DNA from: Caulobacter sp. NIBR1757
Lineage (GTDB): Bacteria; Pseudomonadota; Alphaproteobacteria; Caulobacterales; Caulobacteraceae
Reading direction: 5' to 3'
Assembly: GCF_027912495.1 (NCBI RefSeq)
Contig: NZ_CP115463.1
Span: 868,001 to 932,000, forward strand
DNA length: 64,000 nt
Shown: positions 1 through 8,769 of the stretch, one piece after another
Layout: every line of letters starts with the position of its first letter
Position numbering within the stretch: position 1 is the stretch's first letter
Notes under the pieces: generated by a model
Told to the model about the DNA's origin: nothing
Seen by the model: only the letters and a program-made list of their open reading frames with translations
Databases searched by the model: none
Translations under genes and position numbers: made by a program

Positions 1-310
1 CTTCCGACTTGGAGGCGTTGCGCTGGCCGTCGATCAGCACATTGCCGGCCGCGCCGCCATAACCGCGAACGCTGTCGCCGTCGTCGAAGGCGAAGCCCGG
101 GATGCGGGCGATCATGTCCATGGCCGAGTTCGGCGAGGCCTCGGCAAAGAAGCTGGCCGGATAGGGGGTGACGCCCTGGTTGGCGACGGGGGCAGCGGCC
201 TGGGTCGCGATCGGCGCGGCTTCCTGGGCGAGCACGATGGCCGGCGCCGGGGCGGCCGTGGCGATAACGTCAGGCGATGCGGCCGCCAGCAAGGCGATAA
301 ACGGGCTCAT
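1..310 (-). CDS. TonB-dependent receptor, N-terminal fragment
   Basis: The reading frame starts at an ATG at 308-310 and runs off the left edge, leaving about 103 residues. It opens with a hydrophobic Ala-rich stretch that could be a signal peptide, then a Pro/Ala-rich linker, then plug-domain-like sequence: residues about 60-100 include AMDMIARIPGFAFDDGD, RGYGGAAGNVLIDGQR and a final SKSE. In the family the plug closes the barrel of an outer-membrane transporter for chelated metals or large nutrients. The substrate cannot be told from this part. The signal peptide is weaker than usual, with no clear basic N-terminus, so the start could lie elsewhere. Confidence 0.75.
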   Translation of the reverse strand, partial: MSPFIALLAAASPDVIATAAPAPAIVLAQEAAPIATQAAAPVANQGVTPYPASFFAEASPNSAMDMIARIPGFAFDDGDSVRGYGGAAGNVLIDGQRNASKSE

Positions 311-617
311 ACAGGTCTCCCCCTTCAGAGCCCCCCGGCCCGTCAGGTAGCGGCAACCTGCCCGCGCCCCGGATCGGGGACACGTTACAAGCCTGAAATG
401 TAGATTAAATCTGTGAAATGTTGCCGGTGATCAGGTGGAAAACGATGGCGCGACCTCCCTCCCCGAATGGGGAGGGCAGGCCGAGGGCCGGGTGGGGCAG
501 TGGGTAACCGGCCCCACCGGTAAGGCTTCTCAGCGCTTGGTCTTCAAAGTCTCGAACCGACTTCCCCACCCGACGCGCGTAACCGCGCGTCTGCCCTCCC
601 CAAATCGGGGAGGGAAG
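311..617. repeat. Intergenic region with family-A paired hairpin repeat (454-617)
   Basis: No gene is visible in the 307 bases between the TonB receptor start and the tldD stop. Positions 454-617 hold a mosaic repeat. The left arm (454-480) folds on itself as CCTCCCC...GGGGAGG. A spacer carries GGGTGGGG and the matching CCCCACCC. The right arm (591-616) is CCCTCCCC...GGGGAGGG. The two arms are inverted copies of each other. Closely related copies lie at 13888-14024 and 41420-41552. The right arm ends one base before the tldD stop codon, so the element could also act as a transcription barrier between the genes. Confidence 0.8.
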
Positions 618-2048
618 TTAGACCGCCGTCCCGCCGACCGTCAGGCCCGTGATCTTCAGGCTCGGTTGCCCCACGCCCACCGGCACGCCCTGGCCTCCCT
701 TGCCGCAGACGCCGATGCCCGGGTCGAGCGCGAAGTCGTTGCCGATCATCGTCACCCGGGTCAGGGCGCTGGGGCCGTCGCCGATCAGGGTGGCGCCCTT
801 GACCGGGTGGGTGATCCTGCCGTCCTCGATGAGGTAGGCCTCGGTGCACTGGAAGACGAACTTGCCGTTGGTGATGTCCACCTGGCCTCCGCCGAGGCTG
901 GCGCAGTAGAGGCCGCGCCTGGTCGAGGCGATCATCTCGTCCAGCGTATGATGGCCGCCCAGCATGACGGTGTTGGTCATCCGGGGCATGGGCATGTGGG
1001 CGTAGGACTGGCGACGGGCGTTGCCGGTGGGGGTCAGGTCCATCAGCCGCGCCGACTGCCGGTCGTGCATGTAGCCGGTGAGGATGCCGTCCTCGATCAG
1101 CACGGTGCGTTCGGTCGGGGTGCCCTCGTCATCGACGGTCAGGCTGCCCCGGCGACCCGGCAGGGTGCCGTCATCGACGACGGTGACGCCGGGCGCCGCG
1201 ACGCGTTCGCCGACGCGGCCAGAGAAGGCGCTGATGCCCTTGCGGTTGAAGTCGCCTTCCAGGCCGTGGCCGACAGCCTCGTGCAGCAGCACGCCGTTCC
1301 ACCCCGGTCCGATGACCACGTCCATCTCGCCGGCCGGACAGTCGATGGCTTCCAGGTTGACCAGGGCCTGGCGCAGGGCCTCGTCGACCTGGCCCTGCCA
1401 GCTCTCGGGCGTGATCCAGGTCTCGAAGCCGGCGCGGCCGCCGGCGCCGGAGGTGCCGGTCTCGCGGCGGCCGTCCTTCTCGACGACGACCTGGACGTTG
1501 ACGCGGCTCAGCGGCCGCACGTCGCGCACCAGCCGGCCGTCGGCCCGCAGGATCTCGACCACGCGGCGCTCGCCGGCCATCGAGGCGGTGACCTGGACGA
1601 TGCGCGAATCGCGGGCCCGGGCGAAGGCGTCGATCTCCTGCAGCAGGGCGACCTTCTCCGAGAAGCCGGGGGAGGCGACCGGGTTGTCCTCGCCGTAAAG
1701 GCGGATGTTGGTGCTGCGGGGGCCCTCGGCGGCGACGCCGCTGTAGCCGCGCTTGGCCAGGCGGGCCGAATCGGCGGCCCGGCCAATGGCGGCCTCGCTG
1801 ATCTCCGAGGCGTGGGCGTAGCCGGCCGTCTCGCCGGCCACGACCCGCAGGCCGAAGCCTTCGCCCGAATCGTAGGAGGCGGTCTTCAGCCGGCCGTCGT
1901 CGAAGACGAACGCTTCGCTCTCGCTGTGCTCGAGAAACAGCTCGCCATCATCGGCGTCCTTGAGGGCGTCGGCGAGGATGGAACGGGCGCGGTCGGTCTC
2001 GACGCCGGCGGCGTCGAGCAGGGAGGGGGCGAGGGCAGGGAGGCTCAT
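618..2048 (-). CDS. tldD: TldD, zinc metalloprotease
   Basis: A 476-residue protein of the TldD/PmbA family. TldD and its partner TldE form a heterodimeric zinc protease that degrades unfolded peptides and processes some modified peptides. The family metal site is seen as HEAVGHGLEGD near residue 265, and the C-terminus has the glycine-rich GNDFALDPGIGVCGKGGQG region. The ATG at 2046-2048 was chosen because the preceding 31 in-frame codons are encoded by a mosaic repeat (2099-2237) and are not TldD-like. The partner gene is not in the window. Length matches the family (about 480). Confidence 0.95.
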   Translation of the reverse strand: MSLPALAPSLLDAAGVETDRARSILADALKDADDGELFLEHSESEAFVFDDGRLKTASYDSGEGFGLRVVAGETAGYAHASEISEAAIGRAADSARLAKRGYSGVAAEGPRSTNIRLYGEDNPVASPGFSEKVALLQEIDAFARARDSRIVQVTASMAGERRVVEILRADGRLVRDVRPLSRVNVQVVVEKDGRRETGTSGAGGRAGFETWITPESWQGQVDEALRQALVNLEAIDCPAGEMDVVIGPGWNGVLLHEAVGHGLEGDFNRKGISAFSGRVGERVAAPGVTVVDDGTLPGRRGSLTVDDEGTPTERTVLIEDGILTGYMHDRQSARLMDLTPTGNARRQSYAHMPMPRMTNTVMLGGHHTLDEMIASTRRGLYCASLGGGQVDITNGKFVFQCTEAYLIEDGRITHPVKGATLIGDGPSALTRVTMIGNDFALDPGIGVCGKGGQGVPVGVGQPSLKITGLTVGGTAV

Positions 2049-2098
2049 GGCGTTAAAGGTAGGGATCGCAAGCGCTGTCGTCACCCACCAATCCATCG

Positions 2099-2237
2099 CC
2101 ATCCTCGGGCTTGTCCCGAGGACCCATGCTGGCGAACGCACGAACGGCCGGGGATTGCCCCCCGGCCGTTCTCTGTCTCACGATACCCGCTCGTGCGGGC
2201 TGAACCGTGGGTCCTCGGGACAAGCCCCGAGGATGAC
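2099..2237. repeat. Family-D paired hairpin repeat
   Basis: The left arm (2099-2128) contains the self-complementary core CCTCGGGcttgTCCCGAGG followed by ACCCA. The right arm (2206-2237) is its inverted copy, TGGGTCCTCGGGACAAGCCCCGAGGATG in sense. A central hairpin with complementary CGGCCG-type arms lies between them (2142-2171). It fills the gap between tldD and the DUF2807 gene. A second member, with a diverged core, lies at 16471-16602. Confidence 0.8.
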
Positions 2238-2260
2238 GACGGTGGAGGAGGTGGAGGGGG

Positions 2261-3034
2261 TCAGTTCTCCTCCTCCGGGGTCACCTTGCGGCCGCCGACA
2301 TAGACGTCCCCGCTCCCGGCCACGTCCTGCGACAGCTTCGTCGGGGTCCGGCTGAGGGTGATGTCGCCGCTGCCGGAGACCTTGATGACCGCCTCGTCGG
2401 TGGCGTCGGCGTTGATGTCGCCGCTGCCGGCCACGTCCAGGGTCGCGGTCTTGGCCGTCAGGTAGCGCAGGTCCACATCCCCCGAGCCGGCGATATCGAC
2501 GGTCAGCTTTTCGGTGGCGCCCCGGCCGTCCAGGTCGCCGCTGCCGGCGATGGAGACGGCCAGGGACGGCTGGCTGTAGTCCTTCAGGGTGACGTCGCCG
2601 GAACCGTTGATGGTCACCTTGCTGACCTTCGGCGCGGTGACGACGATCTTCAGGCTGCGGTCGTCGTGCCAGACGATGTGGCGCTCACGCCGGCCGTGGT
2701 CCTCCCAGAAGATGCGGCCGCCCTCGACGCGCACCTGGTCGACGTCGCGCTGCAGGCCGGTCACCGTGACGCCGGCCGTCTCGCCCTCGACCAGGGTGAC
2801 GTCGGCGGCGAGATCGACGGTCAGCTCGTCGGTCCCGGTCCAGGCGAAGGTCTTGCTGGTTCTGGGCGTGTCGGGGCTGACGTAGTCGTCGCCCTGTTCG
2901 ATGCGCTCGAGCACGGCCGGGATGACGAAGCCGTCACGGACGATCTCCGGCCCCCCCATGGCGATGACCGAGGTCAGGCAGACGATGAAGGTCAGGAAGC
3001 CTGCCCCGGCGATGATGGCGAGTGTGCGGATCAT
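2261..3034 (-). CDS. DUF2807 (GIN domain) exported beta-helix protein
   Basis: A 257-residue protein with an N-terminal hydrophobic segment (residues 1-25, MIRTLAIIAGAGFLTFIVC) that acts as a signal or anchor. From about residue 60 it carries the repeated GSGD motifs (INGSGDV, IAGSGDL, VAGSGDV and others) typical of the DUF2807 head-GIN domain, a right-handed beta-helix thought to be surface or periplasmic. The function is not established. The start is supported by a GGGGAGAG ribosome site 6 bases upstream. It is the last gene of a padR-DUF1700-DUF2807 operon, a common combination in which the PadR protein regulates the set. It ends in an acidic EEEN tail. Confidence 0.85.
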   Translation of the reverse strand: MIRTLAIIAGAGFLTFIVCLTSVIAMGGPEIVRDGFVIPAVLERIEQGDDYVSPDTPRTSKTFAWTGTDELTVDLAADVTLVEGETAGVTVTGLQRDVDQVRVEGGRIFWEDHGRRERHIVWHDDRSLKIVVTAPKVSKVTINGSGDVTLKDYSQPSLAVSIAGSGDLDGRGATEKLTVDIAGSGDVDLRYLTAKTATLDVAGSGDINADATDEAVIKVSGSGDITLSRTPTKLSQDVAGSGDVYVGGRKVTPEEEN

Positions 3035-3047
3035 GGCGGTCTCTCCC

Positions 3048-3611
3048 CTAAGCCTGATCGATGGCCGGCTTGAGCAGCCGGAAGTGCAGCCTGGCGTACC
3101 AGACCAGGAAGTTCACGAGGCCGACGCCGGCCATGATGGTCAGGGCGCCGACGCAGGTGGAGGCGCCGACAAGGCCCAGACCCGCGAGGACGGCGATGCC
3201 CGCCCCGCCGCTGTAGCCGACGATCGGGCCGCCGATCATGACGACGCCGCCCATGATGAAGCCCCCGACCACGACCATGACGATCGTGAAAAAGACGCTG
3301 ATCACGCTGAACAGGATCGGGGCCAGGATCAGGATGTCGATGGCGCCCAGGCCCAGCAGGGCGAGAATCGCCCCGGTCGCGTTGCGCGGGCTCTTGTTCT
3401 CTTCCCAGGCCTTCAGCCCGTATTCGGCGCGCAGCTCGCGGGCCAGGCGGTCCGGATCGCCGAGCGCGGCGGCGGCTTCCTCTTCACTGCGGCCCGCCGC
3501 GGCGGCGTCGCTGAAGTGGGCCTCGTAGTCGGCGGTGATCTCGCTCTGCGCGTTCAGGCTGAGCGCGCTCAGGCCGCGTCGCAGCCTGGCCATGAAGTCG
3601 GCTCTGGTCAT
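3048..3611 (-). CDS. DUF1700 (HAAS) family membrane protein
   Basis: A 187-residue protein. The N-terminal 70 residues resemble the HAAS/DUF1700 helical domain (MTRADFMARLRRGLSAL, then EITADYEAHFSDA, EEEAAAALGDPDRLARELR). The rest is made of several glycine-rich membrane helices. The ATG at 3609-3611 overlaps the padR stop by 4 bases (ATGA), so the two are translationally coupled, and the DUF2807 gene follows after 13 bases. Family members usually sit beside a PadR regulator and are believed to sense or shape the membrane. No biochemical role is known. Confidence 0.85.
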   Translation of the reverse strand: MTRADFMARLRRGLSALSLNAQSEITADYEAHFSDAAAAGRSEEEAAAALGDPDRLARELRAEYGLKAWEENKSPRNATGAILALLGLGAIDILILAPILFSVISVFFTIVMVVVGGFIMGGVVMIGGPIVGYSGGAGIAVLAGLGLVGASTCVGALTIMAGVGLVNFLVWYARLHFRLLKPAIDQA

Positions 3612-3937
3612 TGCCCCTCTCCCAGAATGATGTTGTTCACCGCCGAGGAGAAGGCCGTCCAATCGGTCTTCTGCTGCGTGAAGCTGGCCAGCCCGGCCGG
3701 CGTCAGGCGGTAGTATTTGCGTGGCGGACCGGCCGGTGATTCCACCAGGTAGGTCTCCACCAGCCCGTCGCCCTGCAGCCGTCGCATCAGGGGGTAGATG
3801 GTGCCTTCCCCCATATCGATGGCCGAGGCCAGGCGGCTGGCGATGTCGTAGGCGTAGCCGTCCGCTCTGCTGAGCAGGGCCAGCACGCAGAGGGCCAGGA
3901 CCCCCTTCTTCAGCTGTGGTTCGATGATGTCTGGCAC
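3608..3937 (-). CDS. PadR family transcriptional regulator
   Basis: A 109-residue winged-helix repressor. The PadR signature is visible from residue 5: LKKGVLALCVLALL, DGYAYDIASRL, GEGTIYPLMRRLQGDGLVE and GPPRKYYRLTPAG. I prefer the GTG at 3935-3937, preceded by GGGGAA, because it gives the standard start two residues before the conserved core. An in-frame ATG at 4006 would add 23 unlike residues. It heads the operon with the DUF1700 and DUF2807 genes and probably autoregulates it. PadR proteins respond to small phenolics, drugs or envelope stress; the ligand here is unknown. Confidence 0.85.
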   Translation of the reverse strand: MPDIIEPQLKKGVLALCVLALLSRADGYAYDIASRLASAIDMGEGTIYPLMRRLQGDGLVETYLVESPAGPPRKYYRLTPAGLASFTQQKTDWTAFSSAVNNIILGEGQ

Positions 3938-4303
3938 GGCGTTCCCCGTCCTTGTTGATGGCTCCCTTGTATCGACCAGTAGTGTGCGTGGCAAGGTAGC
4001 TTGCATTACATCTTAGCAATGTTTTTCACCGGCCCTCGCGGGTGGAACGGTGGCGTGGGCCGGGACGCGAGCTGGAAAAAATGCAGGATGGCCGCGAAAG
4101 GCCCAAAACAGGGTCAAACAAGGCGCGCGCACAGCGCTCCACACCCTTGCCGAACGGGGGATGGGCGCGTATGCACCGGCCCGATAATGGCGATGGGCGG
4201 GCGCTTGCCGCCGGTGCGTAGACGACGGACCGGTCAGGCGCTTTGATCTGACGCAAATGATGACGGCACGCCTATGGGGGCGGCCTTAACGGACGTGAGG
4301 CTT
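3938..4303. other. Divergent intergenic region between padR and coxB
   Basis: These 366 bases must hold the promoters for the leftward padR operon and the rightward cytochrome oxidase operon. Codon-like open frames on both strands have no recognisable protein features. I see no convincing -35/-10 pair or clear operator. The 3990-4020 stretch is locally AT-rich compared with the surroundings and is the likeliest place for the padR promoter. Confidence 0.5.
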
Positions 4304-5236
4304 ATGAAGGCGAAGGTTAAGGGGATGCGCTGGCTCGCAACGGCCCTCGGGGCCGGACTGACCAGCGTTTTGATGGCGGCGCCCGCTCTGGCCCAGGATC
4401 TGATGGGGCAACCCACCGACGGGGCCATCGGGCTGCAGCCGGCGGCCTCGCCGCTGAAGCACCACGCCCACTTCTTCCACGACATGATCCTGTTGCCGAT
4501 CATCGTGGTGATCAGCCTGTTCGTGCTGGGCCTGCTGCTGTGGATCGTCATCCGCTACAACGCCAAGGCCAACCCGGTCCCGGCCAAGTTCAGCCACAAC
4601 ACCCTCCTCGAGATCGTCTGGACCCTGGTTCCGGTGCTGATCCTGATGGTCATCGCCATCTTCTCGTTCCGGCTGCTGTTCGAATACCACGACACCCCGA
4701 AGGTCGATCTGACCGTCAAGGCCACCGGCTACCAGTGGTACTGGGGCTATGAGTACCCCGACCAGGAGATCGGCGAGATCACCTCGACCATCATGGCCGA
4801 GGAAGACGTCGCCAAGGCCGGCCTGCCGGCCAGCCTGTACCGGCTGAAGGCCAGCGAGCCGCTGGTCGTGCCGGTCAACAAGGTCGTCCGCGTCCAGGTC
4901 ACCGCCGTGGACGTCATCCACGCCTTCGCCCTGCCGGCCTTCGGTCTGAAGACCGACGCCGTCCCGGGCCGCCTGAACGAAACCTGGTTCAAGGCCGAGA
5001 AGGTCGGCACCTACTACGGCCAGTGCTCGGAACTGTGCGGCGTCGACCACGCCTTCATGCCGATCGAGATCAAGGTCGTGACGCAGGCCGAGTTCGACGC
5101 CTGGGTCGCCTCCAAGAAGGCTCCGCCGGCTCCGGCCGTCGCCGCCCCGGCCGCCGGCGCCGCGCCGGCCGCCGCCACCCCCGCCTCTACTCCGGCCCCC
5201 GCCGCGCCCGTCGCCGCGCCGGCCGCCAAGCTCTGA
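4304..5236 (+). CDS. coxB: Cytochrome c oxidase subunit II
   Basis: A 310-residue subunit II of an aa3-type oxidase, which receives electrons from cytochrome c through the CuA centre. It has a signal peptide ending near ALAQD, two membrane helices (about residues 55-80 and 95-120), the aromatic patch [10 protein letters not shown], and a complete CuA site: H in VIHAFALP and [12 protein letters not shown]. The ATG at 4304 has GTGAGG just upstream; an ATG at 4274 is a less likely alternative. The C-terminal 40 residues are an Ala/Pro tail, common in this lineage. It is the first gene of the cox operon. Confidence 0.96.
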   Translation: MKAKVKGMRWLATALGAGLTSVLMAAPALAQDLMGQPTDGAIGLQPAASPLKHHAHFFHDMILLPIIVVISLFVLGLLLWIVIRYNAKANPVPAKFSHNTLLEIVWTLVPVLILMVIAIFSFRLLFEYHDTPKVDLTVKATGYQWYWGYEYPDQEIGEITSTIMAEEDVAKAGLPASLYRLKASEPLVVPVNKVVRVQVTAVDVIHAFALPAFGLKTDAVPGRLNETWFKAEKVGTYYGQCSELCGVDHAFMPIEIKVVTQAEFDAWVASKKAPPAPAVAAPAAGAAPAAATPASTPAPAAPVAAPAAKL

Positions 5237-5253
5237 TCGCAGGTACCGACACG

Positions 5254-6903
5254 ATGGCTCACGCTGCCGCCGCACATGACGACGCCGACCACAAGCCGGG
5301 TTTCTTCACCCGCTGGTTCCTGTCGACCAACCACAAGGATATCGGCACCCTCTACATCCTGTTCGCCATCATGGCGGGCCTGGTGGGCGGGGCGCTTTCC
5401 GGCCTGATCCGCTGGGAACTGGCCGAGCCGGGCATCCAGATCTTCAAGGAAGGCTCCTCGGTCAGCCTGCTGGGCCTGATCGAGCAGTCCAAGCACGGCT
5501 ATAACGCCGTGGTCACCGCCCACGCCCTGATCATGATCTTCTTCATGGTCATGCCGGCGATGATCGGCGGCTTCGGCAACTGGTTCGTGCCGATCATGAT
5601 CGGCGCGCCGGACATGGCCTTCCCGCGGATGAACAACATCAGCTTCTGGCTGCTCGTCGCCGCCTGGGTGCTGCTGCTCTGCTCGATGTTCAGCGACGGC
5701 GGGCCCGGACGCGGCTTCGGCGGCGGCTGGACCATCTATCCGCCGCTGTCGACCTCGGGCCACACTGGTCCGGCCATGGATCTGGCGATCTTCTCGCTCC
5801 ACCTGGCCGGCGCCAGCTCGATCCTCGGCGCCATCAACTTCATCACCACCATCTTCAACATGCGCGCGCCGGGCATGACCCTGCACCGCATGCCGCTGTT
5901 CGTGTGGTCGATCCTGATCACCGTCTTCCTGCTGCTGCTGTCGCTGCCCGTCCTGGCCGGCGCCATCACCATGCTGCTGACCGACCGTAACTTCGGCACC
6001 CACTTCTTCGACCCCGCCAACGGCGGCGACCCCGTCATGTTCCAGCACCTGTTCTGGTTCTTCGGGCACCCGGAAGTGTACATCCTGATCCTGCCCGGGT
6101 TCGGCATGATCAGCCACATCGTCTCGACCTTCTCGAAGAAGCCGGTCTTCGGCTACCTCGCGATGGCCTACGCCATGGTCGCCATCGGCTTCGTCGGCTT
6201 CATCGTCTGGGCCCACCACATGTACACCGTGGGCATGGGCATCAACCTGCGGGCCTACTTCGTGGCCGCGACGATGGTCATCGCCGTGCCGACCGGGGTG
6301 AAGATCTTCAGCTGGATCGCCACCATGTGGGGCGGTTCGATCAGCTTCAAGACGCCCATGCTGTGGGCGATCGGCTTCATCTTCCTGTTCACCGTCGGCG
6401 GCGTCACCGGCGTCGTGCTGGCCAACGCCGGCATCGACTACAGCCTGCACGACACCTACTACGTCGTGGCCCACTTCCACTACGTGCTCAGCCTCGGGGC
6501 CGTGTTCGCGATCTTCGCCGGCTTCTACTACTGGTTCGAGAAGATGTGGGGCGTGAAGTACAACGAGTTCCTCGGCGCCGCCCACTTCTGGATCATGTTC
6601 GTCGGGGTGAACGTCGTGTTCTTCCCCCAGCACTTCCTGGGCCTGCAGGGCATGCCGCGCCGCTACGTGGACTACCCGACCGGCTTCTCCTACTGGAACG
6701 AGGTCTCCTCGATCGGCTACGTGATCACCCTGGTCGGCGTCGGCGTCTTCCTGCTGGTGCTCATCGAGGCCATGGTCCGCCGCCGCAAGGCCGAGGCCAA
6801 CCCCTGGGGCGAAGGCGCCACGACGCTGGAATGGACCCTGTCCTCGCCGCCGCCGTTCCACCAGTTCAATGAACCCCCGGTGATCGAAGCCGACCACCAC
6901 TAA
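5254..6903 (+). CDS. coxA: Cytochrome c oxidase subunit I
   Basis: A 549-residue heme-copper oxidase subunit I, the catalytic core that reduces oxygen and pumps protons. Twelve hydrophobic segments are visible. Diagnostic motifs are [20 protein letters not shown] (heme a ligand), the D-channel region, [10 protein letters not shown] (CuB ligand His and the cross-linked Tyr), HHMYTVGM, and [15 protein letters not shown] (heme ligands). The ATG at 5254 lies 17 bases after the coxB stop; upstream in-frame codons belong to the coxB reading region and were excluded. Confidence 0.97.
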   Translation: MAHAAAAHDDADHKPGFFTRWFLSTNHKDIGTLYILFAIMAGLVGGALSGLIRWELAEPGIQIFKEGSSVSLLGLIEQSKHGYNAVVTAHALIMIFFMVMPAMIGGFGNWFVPIMIGAPDMAFPRMNNISFWLLVAAWVLLLCSMFSDGGPGRGFGGGWTIYPPLSTSGHTGPAMDLAIFSLHLAGASSILGAINFITTIFNMRAPGMTLHRMPLFVWSILITVFLLLLSLPVLAGAITMLLTDRNFGTHFFDPANGGDPVMFQHLFWFFGHPEVYILILPGFGMISHIVSTFSKKPVFGYLAMAYAMVAIGFVGFIVWAHHMYTVGMGINLRAYFVAATMVIAVPTGVKIFSWIATMWGGSISFKTPMLWAIGFIFLFTVGGVTGVVLANAGIDYSLHDTYYVVAHFHYVLSLGAVFAIFAGFYYWFEKMWGVKYNEFLGAAHFWIMFVGVNVVFFPQHFLGLQGMPRRYVDYPTGFSYWNEVSSIGYVITLVGVGVFLLVLIEAMVRRRKAEANPWGEGATTLEWTLSSPPPFHQFNEPPVIEADHH

Positions 6904-6912
6904 GGACCAGAC

Positions 6913-6940
6913 CCGCCGCGCTCCCTACAGGGCGCGGCGG
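6913..6940. other. Hairpin between coxA and ctaB
   Basis: A perfect 9-base inverted repeat, CCGCCGCGC and GCGCGGCGG, with a 10-base loop, sits just after the coxA stop. No T-run follows it, so it is not a standard intrinsic terminator. It may stabilise the coxBA transcript end or lower read-through into ctaB. Confidence 0.6.
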
Positions 6941-6951
6941 AGTCCCATTAC

Positions 6952-7917
6952 ATGCCCAAGCCGACCACCATCGAGGACCTGCCCACAACCCGCGCTCCGG
7001 GCCAGTGGGGAGACTATGTCCAGCTGATGAAGCCCCGGGTGATGAGCCTGGTGGTGTTCACCGCCTTCGTCGGGCTCGTCTGTTCGGGCGTGCCGATGAA
7101 CCCGGTTCTGGCCGCCGTGGACATCTTCTGCATCGCGGTGGGGGCCGGCGCCTCGGCCGCCTTCAACATGTGGTACGACGCCGACATCGACAGCATCATG
7201 CGCCGCACGCAAGGCCGGCCCGTGCCTGCGGGGAAAGTCCAGGGCGCCGACGCGCTGGGCCTCGGCGTCGTGCTTACCCTGCTGTCGGTCATGCTGCTGG
7301 GCATGACCGCCAACTGGCTGGCCGCCGGCCTGCTGGCCTTCACCATCTTCTTCTACGCCGTGGTCTACACCATGTGGCTGAAGCGCTGGACGGCCCAGAA
7401 CATCGTCATCGGCGGACTTGCCGGGGCGCTGCCGCCGGCCATCGGCTGGGCCGCCGCCGCCGGCGAGGCCCCGATGAACGCCTGGCTGCTGGTCCTGATC
7501 ATCTTCATGTGGACCCCGCCCCACTTCTGGGCCCTGTCGCTCTACACCAGCCAGGACTACGCCAAGGCCGGCGTGCCGATGATGCCGGTGGTCAAGGGCG
7601 CCAAATCCACCCGGCTGCAGGTCCTGCTCTATTCGATCGCCCTGATCCCGGTCTGCATCGCCCCCTACTTCACCGGGCTTGGCGGCCTCGCCTACCTGGC
7701 GGTTTCGGGCCTCGGCGGGGCGGTCTTCCTGCTGCTCGCCTGGCGCCTCTATCGCAGCCATGCCGGCGAGGGCGCCGATCCGCGCAACACCCCGGAACTC
7801 TACGACGTCAAGGCCGGGGCCAAGGACGCGCGCAACCTGTTCGCCTTTTCGATCCTGTACCTGTTCGCGATGTTCGCCACCCTGGCGGGCGAGCGACTGC
7901 TGGGGTTTAGCCTGTGA
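6952..7917 (+). CDS. ctaB: Protoheme IX farnesyltransferase (heme O synthase)
   Basis: A 321-residue UbiA-type prenyltransferase that converts heme B to heme O for the oxidase. Family motifs are YVQLMKPRVMSLVVFT, the prenyl-diphosphate site NMWYDADIDSIMRRT (Asp-rich), the second helix pair with YTMWLKRWTAQNIVIGG, and FMWTPPHFWALS. About eight membrane helices are evident. It sits 48 bases after coxA and overlaps the next small gene by 4 bases. Its length is near the usual 300-320. Confidence 0.96.
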   Translation: MPKPTTIEDLPTTRAPGQWGDYVQLMKPRVMSLVVFTAFVGLVCSGVPMNPVLAAVDIFCIAVGAGASAAFNMWYDADIDSIMRRTQGRPVPAGKVQGADALGLGVVLTLLSVMLLGMTANWLAAGLLAFTIFFYAVVYTMWLKRWTAQNIVIGGLAGALPPAIGWAAAAGEAPMNAWLLVLIIFMWTPPHFWALSLYTSQDYAKAGVPMMPVVKGAKSTRLQVLLYSIALIPVCIAPYFTGLGGLAYLAVSGLGGAVFLLLAWRLYRSHAGEGADPRNTPELYDVKAGAKDARNLFAFSILYLFAMFATLAGERLLGFSL

Positions 7918-8114
7918 CCGACCAGCCTCCCGAAATGCCGGCCAGCGTCCCGGCTCCGCAAAAGCCGATGACCCCCGCCGAGCGCGACGCGGCCCGCGCC
8001 GCCCAGCGCAAGCGCAACATCGCCATCGCGCTCGGCCTCGTCGGCTTCATCATCCTGGTCTACGTCGTCACCGTGCTGAAGATGGGAGGGGCCGTTGCCA
8101 ACCGCCCCCTCTAA
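7914..8114 (+). CDS. CoxF-like small membrane protein of the oxidase operon
   Basis: A 66-residue protein starting at a GTG that overlaps the ctaB stop (GTGA). It has a Pro-rich cytoplasmic N-terminus, a basic stretch (ARAAQRKRN), and one membrane helix (IAIALGLVGFIILVYVVTVL). Small single-helix proteins in this exact place between ctaB and ctaG are common in alphaproteobacteria and are annotated as CoxF or as oxidase assembly proteins. Its role is not proven. It overlaps the start of ctaG by 20 bases. Confidence 0.8.
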   Translation: MTDQPPEMPASVPAPQKPMTPAERDAARAAQRKRNIAIALGLVGFIILVYVVTVLKMGGAVANRPL

Positions 8115-8700
8115 GGACATTACCAGGCGCAACCTGCGCGTAGCCGTCCTCTGCGCCGTCGGCCTGTTCGGCATGGTCGGGGCGTCCTACGCCGCCGTGC
8201 CGCTGTACCGCGCCTTCTGCCAGCTGACCGGCTTCGACGGCACCATCCGCAAGGCCGAAGCCGCGCCGTCGAAGATCCTCGACCGCAAGCTTCTGATCCG
8301 CTTCGACGCCAACGTCCGCGACCTGCCCTGGGACTTCAAGCCCAGCCAGGTGACGCAGGAGGTCAAGATCGGGGCCACGGGCCTGGCCTTCTACAAGGTC
8401 ACCAACCACGGCAAGCAGGCCGTCACCGGCCGCGCCAGCTACAACGTCGTGCCCGAGTCGGCCGGCGCCTATTTCCAGAAGCTGGAATGCTTCTGCTTCA
8501 ACGACCAGACCATCCAGCCCGGCCAATCGGTCGAGTTTCCGGTGGTCTATTTCGTCGATCCGCAATTCGCCACCGACTTCGAGACGAAGGGCAAGACCGA
8601 GGTCACCCTCAGCTACACCTTCTTCCCGGTCGAATCCCAACAAGCCAAGGCCTCTGAGCCCGCATCGCCTCTTGGCGGCGCGGCCAAGGCGGGGCTATAG
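8095..8700 (+). CDS. ctaG: Cytochrome c oxidase assembly protein CtaG/Cox11
   Basis: A 201-residue Cox11-type copper chaperone that delivers copper to the CuB site of subunit I. It has one N-terminal membrane helix (about residues 14-35, then VPLYRAFCQLTGFDGT) and a periplasmic immunoglobulin-like domain with the copper-binding CFCF motif (KLECFCFNDQ). The start is a TTG at 8095, overlapping the preceding small gene, which suggests translational coupling. The C-terminal 20 residues are a low-complexity tail. Confidence 0.95.
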   Translation: MPTAPSKDITRRNLRVAVLCAVGLFGMVGASYAAVPLYRAFCQLTGFDGTIRKAEAAPSKILDRKLLIRFDANVRDLPWDFKPSQVTQEVKIGATGLAFYKVTNHGKQAVTGRASYNVVPESAGAYFQKLECFCFNDQTIQPGQSVEFPVVYFVDPQFATDFETKGKTEVTLSYTFFPVESQQAKASEPASPLGGAAKAGL

Positions 8701-8769
8701 GCAACCATCCCGGCGTCGCAGGTAGCGGCGTCGAGTCTGAAAGTTAGAGAAGGGCAGGGCTCTAGGCAC

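Noticed and set aside
435..2303. Long rightward open frame opposite tldD
   Set aside because: It is the mirror of tldD codons in high-GC DNA. Its translation is rich in Ala, Gly, Asp and His repeats with no domain, while the opposite strand is a clear TldD.
4001..4256. Two short frames between padR and coxB
   Set aside because: Neither has a ribosome site, family resemblance or sensible composition.
5014..6900. Leftward open frame of about 628 codons opposite coxA
   Set aside because: The composition is His/Asp/Gly/Arg-rich and matches no family. The opposite strand is cytochrome oxidase subunit I with all ligands.
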